A DNA stretch of 51,377 bases, from positions 1 through 51,377 of the forward strand of contig JAFUES010000047.1 of the NCBI GenBank assembly GCA_017470325.1, given 5' to 3'. Shown here piece after piece: positions 8,582 to 14,291 of the stretch (the stretch's first letter is position 1; the number at the start of each line of letters is the position of its first letter). Source of the DNA: Oscillospiraceae bacterium. Lineage in GTDB: Bacteria; Bacillota_A; Clostridia; Oscillospirales; Oscillospiraceae. The notes under the pieces were generated by a model. It made no database searches, had not been told where the DNA came from, and saw nothing but the letters and a program-made list of their open reading frames with translations. The translations under genes were made by a program, and so were the position numbers.

Positions 8582-9994
8582 TCAGCCCTGCCAGAAATCG
8601 GTGCCGTCCACACCGTTGGCCGGCGCGTTATAAACCGGGTTTTTCCCCGCCTTGCGCTGCTGCTCATAATCCTTCAGCGCCCGGAATGCATGCCGGGACA
8701 GGATCAGGATCGCAGGCACATTGATAATGACCATCAGCGCCTGCAGCAGATCCGCCGTATCCCAGGCAAGGCCGGCGGAGATCACCGCGCCCAGGAACAC
8801 CAGCACCGTCGCGCACAGACGGAAGGCCGTCATAAAGCCCTTGCTGGGCTCGCGGCCCATCATGAAGCGCAGGCAACCCTCGGTATAGTAGTAGTTGCCC
8901 AGCAGGGTCGTAAACGCGAACAGGCACACAGCCACCGTCATAAAGATCGGCCCAAAGCCGCCCAGGGCCGCCCGAGTAGAAGCCTGCACATAGGCCGCGC
9001 CCGCAGCGTCCGCCGTGGGCTCCACACCGGAGAACAGGCACATGAACGCCGTGGCGGAGCAAATCAGCAGAGTATCGATAAAAACGGACAGCATCTGTAC
9101 CAGACCCTGCTTGACCGGATGGGAAACGTCGGCTGCTGCAGCCGCGTTGGGTGCGGAGCCCATACCAGCTTCATTGGAGTACAGGCCGCGTTTGAGCCCC
9201 CACATGACACAGGAGCCTGTAAAGCCGCCAAAGATCGCCTTTAGATCAAAAGCGGAACGGAAGATGGCACCGAACACCGCCGGTAGGCTGCCGATGTGCA
9301 TGATCACCACCGCCAGAGAAACGATGATATACAGCACGCCCATCACCGGGACCAGCACCTCCGTGACATTGGTCAGCCGCTTGGCGCCGCCCAACACACA
9401 GGCGCCGAACAGCACCGCCAGGATCAGGCCCACCACATAGGAGGTCCCCCGCCCGTAGAAGGAGAAAGCGGAGAAAGTATCCTGGGTATTGTAAGCGGCC
9501 AGCATATTATATCCCACCACATAGGTGAGGATCAGCACGATAGCGAAGACGACACCCAGCCAGCGCTGCCCCAGCGCGTCCTGAATGTAATAGGACGGGC
9601 CGCCGTAGCTGCTGCCGTCGCTGTCCCGCTTTTTATAGATCTGCGCCAGCGTGGACTCCACGAAAGCCGACGCGCCGCCCAAAATGGCCGTGATCCACAT
9701 CCAGAAAATGGCCCCTGCGCCGCCCAGGCAGATGGCGGTGGAGACGCCCATGATGTTGCCGGTGCCCACGCGGGACGCTGTGGAGACCATCAGTGCGCCG
9801 AAGGAAGATGTGGAACCCAGGTTTACGGGTTTTTCACTGACCACGCGGATGGATTCCCCAAACAGCTTGAACTGGATGAGGCCCATGCGGATGGTCAGAT
9901 ACAGGCCCGCCGCGATCAGGATCAGCGGCACGATGTAGGGCTTGTACAGCACGCCGCTTATGGCGTTGACTACAGCGTCGATTCTGTCGACCAT
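8582..9994 (-). CDS. Sodium:alanine symporter (AGCS family)
   Basis: 470 residues with about eleven membrane segments. Family signatures are RVGTGNIMGVSTAICLGGAGAIFWMW near residues 65-90 and GLKRGLYSNEAGMGSAPNAAAAA near residues 265-290, both conserved in AgcS/AlsT. It imports alanine or glycine with Na+. The ATG follows AGGGGGAAAG. A good minus-strand promoter lies at 10040-10068 and a terminator follows at 8534-8564, so it is probably a single-gene unit. Confidence 0.93.
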   Translation of the reverse strand: MVDRIDAVVNAISGVLYKPYIVPLILIAAGLYLTIRMGLIQFKLFGESIRVVSEKPVNLGSTSSFGALMVSTASRVGTGNIMGVSTAICLGGAGAIFWMWITAILGGASAFVESTLAQIYKKRDSDGSSYGGPSYYIQDALGQRWLGVVFAIVLILTYVVGYNMLAAYNTQDTFSAFSFYGRGTSYVVGLILAVLFGACVLGGAKRLTNVTEVLVPVMGVLYIIVSLAVVIMHIGSLPAVFGAIFRSAFDLKAIFGGFTGSCVMWGLKRGLYSNEAGMGSAPNAAAAADVSHPVKQGLVQMLSVFIDTLLICSATAFMCLFSGVEPTADAAGAAYVQASTRAALGGFGPIFMTVAVCLFAFTTLLGNYYYTEGCLRFMMGREPSKGFMTAFRLCATVLVFLGAVISAGLAWDTADLLQALMVIINVPAILILSRHAFRALKDYEQQRKAGKNPVYNAPANGVDGTDFWQG

Positions 9995-10039
9995 ACTCTT
10001 TCCCCCTAAAAAAATATTACGATTAAAACCTCTGTTTTG

Positions 10040-10068
10040 ATTATAACAGAGCAGTTCGATTCCCGCAA
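10040..10068 (-). promoter_or_regulatory. Promoter of the symporter gene
   Basis: On the minus strand TTGCGG (10068-10063) is followed after 17 bases by TATAAT (10045-10040). The -10 box lies inside a small palindrome CTCTGTT/AACAGAG that could be an operator. Confidence 0.6.
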
Positions 10069-10115
10069 GAAAAAGGAAAAAATTGGTCGAGTTTTACTTT
10101 TCAACGCATAAAGCA

Positions 10116-10145
10116 AAACGGCCACCCCTTTCGGGATGACCGTTT
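10116..10145 (-). terminator. Original terminator of tRNA-Leu, now cut off by the element
   Basis: The hairpin AAACGGTCATCCC/GGGGTGGCCGTTT with GU pairs and a GAAA loop is followed on the minus strand by TT and an AT-rich tail. It lies just outside the left attachment repeat, where tRNA-Leu would have ended before insertion. Confidence 0.65.
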
Positions 10146-10148
10146 CGA

Positions 10149-10174
10149 TGGTGCGCGAGGCGGGACTTGAACCC
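10149..10174. repeat. Left attachment repeat (attL)
   Basis: 26 bases starting TGGTGCGCGAGGCGGGACTT are identical to 18495-18520. They encode, on the minus strand, the 3' part of tRNA-Leu including CCA. Identity ends at 10175, where element sequence begins. Confidence 0.88.
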
Positions 10175-10223
10175 CTAACGAGAACCCCTGAAAATCCAAC
10201 AAAATCAAGGCTTTCACGGATCT

Positions 10224-10247
10224 CGTGTGCATTTTTGTGTGCACTTT
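10224..10247 (+). repeat. Left arm-type integrase sites (two tandem 12-mers)
   Basis: CGTGTGCATTTT (10224-10235) and TGTGTGCACTTT (10236-10247) are adjacent. The same 12-mer occurs three times near the right end (18349-18393). Tyrosine integrases with an N-terminal arm-binding domain bind such short direct repeats near both att sites. The rest of 10175-10384 holds no gene that I can see. Confidence 0.65.
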
Positions 10248-10384
10248 CTTTATTTTTTGCCTTTTTGGACATGTTTCACAGCAAAATTTCAGCTGTGCAA
10301 TTAATCTTTGGAAAGCACTTTAGCACGATTTTTGCATTAAAGCAAGAGGCTTGCCTAAAAGTAACAAAGCGTTTACAAACAATA

Positions 10385-10430
10385 TTGAGAAACCCCAATA
10401 AATCTGTTATACTTCGCACAGTCGGCCGAC
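10385..10430 (+). promoter_or_regulatory. Promoter and palindromic operator of the first element gene
   Basis: TTGAGA (10385-10390), a 17-base spacer and TATACT (10408-10413) form a sigma-A type promoter. The perfect palindrome GTCGGCCGAC (10421-10430) lies at the expected transcript start. A second inverted repeat, GACAATCT/AGATTGTC, flanks the following AT-rich stretch up to the ribosome binding site. The layout suggests self-repression by the HTH protein encoded next. Confidence 0.6.
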
Positions 10431-10460
10431 AATCTAATAATCTTTAAAGGAGATTGTCGA

Positions 10461-10721
10461 ATGTACGTTACGAAGAAACAGATGGATCGTTTTGACTCCA
10501 TCGTACATGAGTTCTTAAGGAAAAATCGGAAGTCAATCAGTTATATTGCCGAGAAGGTTGGTTGCAATCCATCAACTCTTTGGCGATATAGGAACCGATT
10601 AGATTCATTCGAGAAAATGCCACTTGATGTTCTGTGTGGTTGTCTCAGAATCGCCAATGCTTCCAATGAGAATATTCGTTATATTCTTGGTCTTCCGATA
10701 GGTGCTCATGATGACAACTGA
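10461..10721 (+). CDS. Small helix-turn-helix DNA-binding protein
   Basis: 86 residues. The segment KSISYIAEKVGCNPSTLWRYRNRLDSFEKMPLDVLCGCLRIAN (about residues 23-65) reads as a Cro/XRE-like helix-turn-helix followed by a dimer helix. Its position first in the element, behind a promoter with palindromes, suggests a repressor or switch regulator. Start supported by AAAGGAGATT upstream. Its end overlaps the next gene by 11 bases. It could equally act on the repeated promoter modules downstream; this cannot be told from sequence. Confidence 0.75.
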   Translation: MYVTKKQMDRFDSIVHEFLRKNRKSISYIAEKVGCNPSTLWRYRNRLDSFEKMPLDVLCGCLRIANASNENIRYILGLPIGAHDDN

Positions 10722-11055
10722 ATACAATATCAGTAAGCATCGCTTTTATGAGTTGAAGCATTTTTGCCGTCAGTATCCTGAATGGGAATATTTATATTCT
10801 CTTAGCGACGGATGGCCGGAAGAAAGTAACTCAAATGAAGGCGACACGACTTCAAGAGACGGAATTCGGAGAGCGGATTTGGCATATAAAATGACATTAG
10901 TGCGCGAAGTATGCCATGACGTATGCGAGGACTACGAGCGTGATATTTTTGAATATGTCATACTCGGAATTAAGCCTCGCCTCTCCCCAGATCAGGCAGA
11001 CTTTTGGTATTACTATCGAAAGTTTTTCTGGGAGCTGTCCAGAAGGCGCGGCTAA
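10711..11055 (+). CDS. Phage-type small protein, possible late-gene regulator
   Basis: About 114 residues. It begins NISKHRFYELKHFCRQYPEW and ends DFWYYYRKFFWELSRRRG, an aromatic pattern that I associate with a family of small proteins in Clostridial prophages and integrative elements, often placed where ArpU/RinA-like late regulators sit. No domain can be named with confidence. I prefer the ATG at 10711, with AGGTG six bases upstream; 10708 (ATG) and 10702 (GTG) are alternatives. It overlaps the HTH gene, so the two are probably co-translated. Confidence 0.65.
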   Translation: MTTEYNISKHRFYELKHFCRQYPEWEYLYSLSDGWPEESNSNEGDTTSRDGIRRADLAYKMTLVREVCHDVCEDYERDIFEYVILGIKPRLSPDQADFWYYYRKFFWELSRRRG

Positions 11056-11068
11056 GTTATATTTTCAC

Positions 11069-11101
11069 AGAGTCGTTCAGAAATGGACGGCTCTTTTTTT
11101 A
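11069..11101 (+). terminator. Terminator or attenuator hairpin
   Basis: AGAGTCGTTC pairs with GGACGGCTCT (10 bp with GU pairs) around a 6-base loop and is followed by a run of T. It lies between the regulator gene and the 11128 gene, which has no promoter module of its own, so it may limit read-through. Confidence 0.65.
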
Positions 11102-11127
11102 TTTGTCAGCAGAAAGAAGGGAAAACA

Positions 11128-11730
11128 ATGAGAGTGATCTATAGCAAAAGTCTGAAGGTTAAAGTTTTTCATAAGCCTGGGTGCCCGTATCTGAAGCAGA
11201 TCCGATCGACAAATCTTGCATCGATTAATATTAATCGGGCACTCAAAGAACCAACATTCTGCGAATGTAAATACTGTGGCGGAATAAAAGGCTATGCGAA
11301 GATTTTTAAGAAGCGTCAGAATCGCCATAAATACGAGAAAGGCATGAAATGCTACTGGGATGCAGAGACGAATGCTTTGTATTTGATGACTGATGTTGGA
11401 GTTTGGAAACTCGTATTTGATCGACGCATCCAGCAGTTTATCCTATATCATCAAAATCATAGCTGGTGGAATCCAAATCGACCGATTAAGAAACAGTTTC
11501 ACACAGCGTTTCACCGACAATCTGATGTATCGCCGACTTCTGATTTTGATAGGATAGTTAATTACATATATAGCCATGATCGAAACCGGAAAATCGAGTT
11601 GGAAGACTATCGAAAACTACCTCAAAAGACAAAGCAACAGAAAAAGTTCTATCAGGCAGCGAAGAACCGTGCTAAACGGCGTGAAAAGAAGCGCATGGAC
11701 AAGATCTTTGCAGATCTGAATAATAAATGA
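11128..11730 (+). CDS. Unknown basic protein with Cys/His metal-binding motif
   Basis: 200 residues. The N-terminal part has HKPGCPYLKQI and then FCECKYCGG (about residues 12-52), which together could bind a zinc ion, in the style of Ada-like metal-binding modules. The C-terminal 40 residues are strongly basic and helical. Function unknown. The ATG at 11128 follows AGAAGGG at a proper distance; a longer reading from 11083 would run through the upstream terminator and is not used. Confidence 0.65.
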   Translation: MRVIYSKSLKVKVFHKPGCPYLKQIRSTNLASININRALKEPTFCECKYCGGIKGYAKIFKKRQNRHKYEKGMKCYWDAETNALYLMTDVGVWKLVFDRRIQQFILYHQNHSWWNPNRPIKKQFHTAFHRQSDVSPTSDFDRIVNYIYSHDRNRKIELEDYRKLPQKTKQQKKFYQAAKNRAKRREKKRMDKIFADLNNK

Positions 11731-11731
11731 C

Positions 11732-11758
11732 TCGCACAATTTACGTCCCTTATAGTGG
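11732..11758 (+). promoter_or_regulatory. Promoter-like module copy 1
   Basis: TCGCA at 11732-11736, TTTAC and a -10 like TATAGT at 11751-11756, in the spacing shared by five other copies in the element. It stands just before the 11790 gene. Confidence 0.65.
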
Positions 11759-11789
11759 AACCCATAATTTTTAAGGAGGAGCACAATCA

Positions 11790-12185
11790 ATGGATCATGA
11801 TATGTTAGTAGAAGAATGGAAACGAATCTACCAGCATCTGAGTAAATTGGTCCCGTCAAATGATGAATACGGAGCCACAATGAAGCAGTTCAAAGAACTG
11901 TCCGAACTGATTATGAAGCATGATAAATCGTGCAGTGATGAGCTTGAGCGTGAGCACAAAATAGAAGTAGAAGATCGAATGAGGGAGATCGAAGCGGATA
12001 TTGAGCGAGCGAAAGAGCGCAATCAGGGACGAGTATCTAAGCAGCAAGCAGTTTGGAGACTAATTGAAATTGCTTTTCAGGGCCTCGTCATGCTTGTCGG
12101 CATCATGTTTACCGGAAAGCTGGAAGAATCGAAGATTCTAAGCAGCAAAGCCTGGTCACTGATCATTAAACCGCCGAAGGTTTAA
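11790..12185 (+). CDS. Unknown helical protein with one membrane segment
   Basis: 131 residues. Residues 1-90 are charged and helical with heptad character (DELEREHKIEVEDRMREIEADIERAKER). They are followed by a single hydrophobic helix, IAFQGLVMLVGIMFTG, at about residues 94-109 and a short basic tail. The protein is probably anchored in the membrane with its N-terminal coiled coil inside. Start supported by AAGGAGGAGCACAATCA-ATG, a leader also used at 12479 and, in shorter form, at 14292 and 16540. Confidence 0.65.
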   Translation: MDHDMLVEEWKRIYQHLSKLVPSNDEYGATMKQFKELSELIMKHDKSCSDELEREHKIEVEDRMREIEADIERAKERNQGRVSKQQAVWRLIEIAFQGLVMLVGIMFTGKLEESKILSSKAWSLIIKPPKV

Positions 12186-12191
12186 GGGACG

Positions 12192-12233
12192 AAGAGATAA
12201 GAATCGTGATATTTACGGTCCTTATCTCTTTTT
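12192..12233 (+). terminator. Intrinsic terminator
   Basis: AAGAGATAAG pairs perfectly with CTTATCTCTT and is followed by TTT. It ends the 11790 gene directly before promoter module copy 2. Confidence 0.7.
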
Positions 12234-12259
12234 CGCAAGTTTTACAAGCCCCTTAATGG
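12233..12259 (+). promoter_or_regulatory. Promoter-like module copy 2
   Basis: TCGCA 12233-12237, TTTTAC 12240-12245, CTTAAT 12252-12257. Fixed spacing identical to the other copies. Confidence 0.65.
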
Positions 12260-12272
12260 AGGTGATAGCTTA

Positions 12273-12383
12273 GTGAGTATGCAAGAGCTCAGAGATACGG
12301 CTACGGACCTTCTGCTGGCAGCATTAGTGCTGGCAATAGTTCTGCCGTTCGCGAAGATTGCTGATCGAGCGAGCAAATCCTGA
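12273..12383 (+). CDS. Small membrane protein (36 aa)
   Basis: GTG start (or ATG at 12279) after GGAGGTGA. The product is a charged N-terminus, one hydrophobic helix (LLLAALVLAIVLPFA, about residues 14-28) and a basic tail. It lies exactly between promoter module 2 and a terminator, so it has its own transcription unit, which argues that it is real despite its size. Function unknown. Confidence 0.6.
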   Translation: MSMQELRDTATDLLLAALVLAIVLPFAKIADRASKS

Positions 12384-12389
12384 GTCAGG

Positions 12390-12421
12390 AGGAGGCCACT
12401 GGAATACGGTGGTCTTCTTTT
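12390..12421 (+). terminator. Intrinsic terminator
   Basis: AGGAGGCCAC pairs with GTGGTCTTCT (GU pair included) and is followed by TTT just before promoter module copy 3. Confidence 0.65.
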
Positions 12422-12422
12422 A

Positions 12423-12449
12423 TCGCATATTTTACAAGTCTTTTAATGG
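12423..12449 (+). promoter_or_regulatory. Promoter-like module copy 3
   Basis: TCGCA 12423-12427, TTTTAC 12430-12435, TTTAAT 12442-12447; same spacing as the other copies. Confidence 0.65.
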
Positions 12450-12478
12450 AATCCAATCTTAAAGGAGGAGCACAATCA

Positions 12479-12694
12479 ATGGATGAAATGAGTATCAGAA
12501 CGGATTTTATGAGAAACATTCTCTCGCGAATCATCAGTTCGGTTATTGCAAAGAAACTCGGATTTAAGCCGGGAATTATATTCAATGATCCGATCACCAT
12601 TGCATTCGATGAGCGGGATGCAGAAGTTCATGTGAATCTGAACGTAAAACTCACAAAAGATCAGTTGACCACTCTGTTAAAGAATGTGATTTAA
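12479..12694 (+). CDS. Unknown small protein (71 aa)
   Basis: The ATG at 12479 follows AAAGGAGGAGCACAATCA. The product has a helical first half (RNILSRIISSVIAKKLG) and an apparently beta-rich second half (ITIAFDERDAEVHVNLNVKLT). No family recognised. It has its own promoter module and is followed by a terminator, forming a one-gene unit. Confidence 0.62.
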   Translation: MDEMSIRTDFMRNILSRIISSVIAKKLGFKPGIIFNDPITIAFDERDAEVHVNLNVKLTKDQLTTLLKNVI

Positions 12695-12700
12695 AGGTCT

Positions 12701-12738
12701 GTGGGGTCGTTATATTTGGCGGCTCCACTTTCTTTTTT
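12701..12738 (+). terminator. Intrinsic terminator
   Basis: GTGGGGTCG pairs with CGGCTCCAC (with GU pairs), followed by TTTCTTTTTT, directly before promoter module copy 4. Confidence 0.7.
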
Positions 12739-12764
12739 CGCAGGTTTTACTGCTCTTATAATGA
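12738..12764 (+). promoter_or_regulatory. Promoter-like module copy 4
   Basis: TCGCA 12738-12742, TTTTAC 12745-12750, and an exact TATAAT at 12757-12762. This copy fixes the reading of the 3' half of the module as a -10 box. Confidence 0.7.
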
Positions 12765-12814
12765 GAAGAGGGGTTTCGCTGGGTTATGCCAGGCGACAGT
12801 TGAGATACTGAACC

Positions 12815-12890
12815 ACCACGAATAGTTCAATGGTAGAACGCTCGGAGATTATGGAATCCGAGAGACGCCAGTTCGAAGCTGGCAATTCTT
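12815..12890 (+). ncRNA. tRNA-shaped sequence with an oversized anticodon loop
   Basis: A D arm (GTTC-AATGGTA-GAAC), an anticodon stem (CTCGG/CCGAG), a 4-base variable loop and a perfect T arm (GCCAG-TTCGAAG-CTGGC) follow one another at tRNA spacing. The anticodon loop is 12 bases (12846-12857) instead of 7, and only about four acceptor base pairs (GAAT/ATTC) form, so it is not a normal tRNA. It lies in the leader of the 12911 gene, downstream of promoter module 4. It may be a decayed phage-type tRNA or a tRNA mimic used for regulation. Confidence 0.55.
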
Positions 12891-12910
12891 ATATTTTTTC
12901 AGGAGATTAC

Positions 12911-13246
12911 ATGAAATACTATTATGAACCGCCCCAGATCATTGTACCTGTGTATGGTGAAGTAGTCACTCTTAAACATCCGGTCTTTCAGTCCGGAACA
13001 CTATATTTTGAACGTGAAAGAGGAATTATAGTTGTCCAGCAGTATTTTGATATAGATAAGAAAGCTTGTCAATGGAAAGCTGTGAATCCAGGACTGGCAA
13101 ATGACATATATCTTTCTTCTCGTTTTCATGAATTCTTTTTAGAACATGCGACAGAAGAAAACTTCCCTATTTATCAGGTGAGAAAACTTATGTGGGCACT
13201 CAGGATGAAGCCTTTATCACGAGAGCCATGGGAAGATTATTTCTGA
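12911..13246 (+). CDS. Conserved element protein of unknown function
   Basis: 111 residues starting MKYYYEPPQIIVPVYGEVV and containing HPVFQSGTLY and MWALRMKPLSREPWE near the end. I recall similar small proteins in Clostridial integrative elements, always without a known function. No membrane segment. The ATG at 12911 follows CAGGAGATTAC; a longer frame from 12830 would begin inside the tRNA-like sequence and is rejected. Confidence 0.65.
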   Translation: MKYYYEPPQIIVPVYGEVVTLKHPVFQSGTLYFERERGIIVVQQYFDIDKKACQWKAVNPGLANDIYLSSRFHEFFLEHATEENFPIYQVRKLMWALRMKPLSREPWEDYF

Positions 13247-13248
13247 TC

Positions 13249-13275
13249 TCGCAACTTTTTCAGTTCTATTAATGG
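13249..13275 (+). promoter_or_regulatory. Promoter-like module copy 5
   Basis: TCGCA 13249-13253, TTTTTC 13256-13261, ATTAAT 13268-13273. No terminator separates it from the 12911 gene; it begins two bases after that stop codon. Confidence 0.62.
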
Positions 13276-13292
13276 AAGCAGAAAGGAGGCTT

Positions 13293-13340
13293 GAGAGTCT
13301 CTGCGAAGAAATTTGCAGGGGCTCTCATTTCTTTTTTTTT
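13293..13340 (+). terminator. Attenuator-like hairpin after promoter module 5
   Basis: GAGAGTCTCTGC pairs with GCAGGGGCTCTC (12 bp with GU pairs), then a long T tract. It ends about 60 bases after the predicted transcript start and before the 13358 gene. Transcripts from module 5 should stop here unless antiterminated. An AAAGGAGG lies just before the stem. Confidence 0.65.
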
Positions 13341-13357
13341 ACATTTTATGAAGGGAG

Positions 13358-13735
13358 TTGAGTAAGGAATTGAGCATCGACGAAGCCATTGAAATGACGC
13401 AAACCTATCTGGACAAGCTGGAATGGATACATCCAATCATTAATTCTCAAAAGTTTCTGGATAATTCATATGCGAAGGTCGCTTGCAGAAGAATTATTCG
13501 AGAATTAATTGAAAGCAAAGATATCCCATTTAATGTTACGCCGTTAGAAGTTTTACAGAATTTCAGTGACAAAATGAAGCGTTATGCCTGCGACATGAAG
13601 AACAAGGAATTATCATTTGCCTTCATTCAGGCAGCGGAGACCGCAGAATACCTAATTGAAGAAGTTTGGCTTGATAACTGGCAGTGGAAAAAGCCAAGAG
13701 ATCGAAGACAAAATCCATCAAGAAAAGGAGTGTGA
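13358..13735 (+). CDS. Unknown helical protein (125 aa)
   Basis: TTG start with GAAGGGAG upstream. The product is predicted all-helical, acidic in its first half and basic at the end (KKPRDRRQNPSRKG). No family named; it has none of the clear features of a DGR Avd accessory protein, although its size and helical nature are comparable. It precedes the zinc-ribbon gene by 7 bases. Confidence 0.58.
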   Translation: MSKELSIDEAIEMTQTYLDKLEWIHPIINSQKFLDNSYAKVACRRIIRELIESKDIPFNVTPLEVLQNFSDKMKRYACDMKNKELSFAFIQAAETAEYLIEEVWLDNWQWKKPRDRRQNPSRKGV

Positions 13736-13742
13736 TATTTTT

Positions 13743-14141
13743 TTGAGCAAAATCAGATTATCTAAAAAGTATGGCGTCAATCCAACTATCCCTATCTGCT
13801 TTTGGTGTGGTAAGGAGAAAAATGAAATTGCTCTGATGGGCAAAATCGGTAAAGGCCAAGAGGACATAGAGGCTCCAAAGCATATGATCCTTGATTATCA
13901 GCCATGTGAAAAGTGTGAAAAACTGATGGCGAAGGGCATGACGCTTATGGAAGTCTCGCAGAGTCCAAACAGACCTAATCAACCGCCGATTCAGGAGGGG
14001 TTATATCCTACCGGCTCATGGAGTGTTATTCGCAGAAAGTCCGCTATTAAGCTGTTTGGTGAAGAAATCGCTAATCAGCACAAAGCCTTCATTGACCATG
14101 AAACTTATTCTATGTTGTTCTCCAAGGAGGAGTCAACGTGA
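13743..14141 (+). CDS. Zinc-ribbon-like small protein
   Basis: 132 residues from a TTG start that follows AAAAGGAGTG. Two Cys pairs, CFWCGKEK (about residue 19) and CEKCEKL (about residue 58), could bind one zinc ion. The second half has no recognisable motif. Phage-type proteins with this CxxC layout are common in Clostridial elements. A longer frame from 13656 overlaps the preceding gene and lacks a ribosome binding site. Confidence 0.62.
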   Translation: MSKIRLSKKYGVNPTIPICFWCGKEKNEIALMGKIGKGQEDIEAPKHMILDYQPCEKCEKLMAKGMTLMEVSQSPNRPNQPPIQEGLYPTGSWSVIRRKSAIKLFGEEIANQHKAFIDHETYSMLFSKEEST

Positions 14142-14290
14142 TTCACCCTATTAGGCGTTATAAAGCCTGGAAAAACTGGAAGTCCCTTGCTCATAGCATG
14201 AACTGGTTTGAAAAAATTCTCGTTTTATTAAAATTTAAGTCCTGTACTTGGTTCGAACAGGGCTGGTGTAATTGGAAGGAGCACAAATAA
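14138..14290 (+). CDS. Small Trp-rich basic protein (50 aa)
   Basis: GTG start at 14138 overlaps the stop of the upstream gene and has a near-perfect AAGGAGG at 14124-14130. The product is rich in Trp and Lys (KAWKNWKSLAHSMNWFEKIL), with an amphipathic central helix. Its TAA ends one base before the ATG of the reverse transcriptase fusion, whose GGAAGGAGC lies inside this frame. Translation of the two is therefore likely coupled. Function unknown. Confidence 0.55.
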   Translation: MIHPIRRYKAWKNWKSLAHSMNWFEKILVLLKFKSCTWFEQGWCNWKEHK

Positions 14291-14291
14291 T

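Noticed and set aside
10136..10447. 103-codon frame across attL and the left arm sites
   Set aside because: Composed of tRNA-derived and repeat DNA with no plausible product.
12830..12910. Longer start for the 12911 gene
   Set aside because: It would begin inside the tRNA-shaped sequence and has no ribosome binding site, whereas 12911 has CAGGAG.
13291..13365. 24-residue leader peptide after promoter copy 5
   Set aside because: The TTG lies only one base after AAAGGAGG, too close for normal initiation. Mentioned only as part of the attenuator region.
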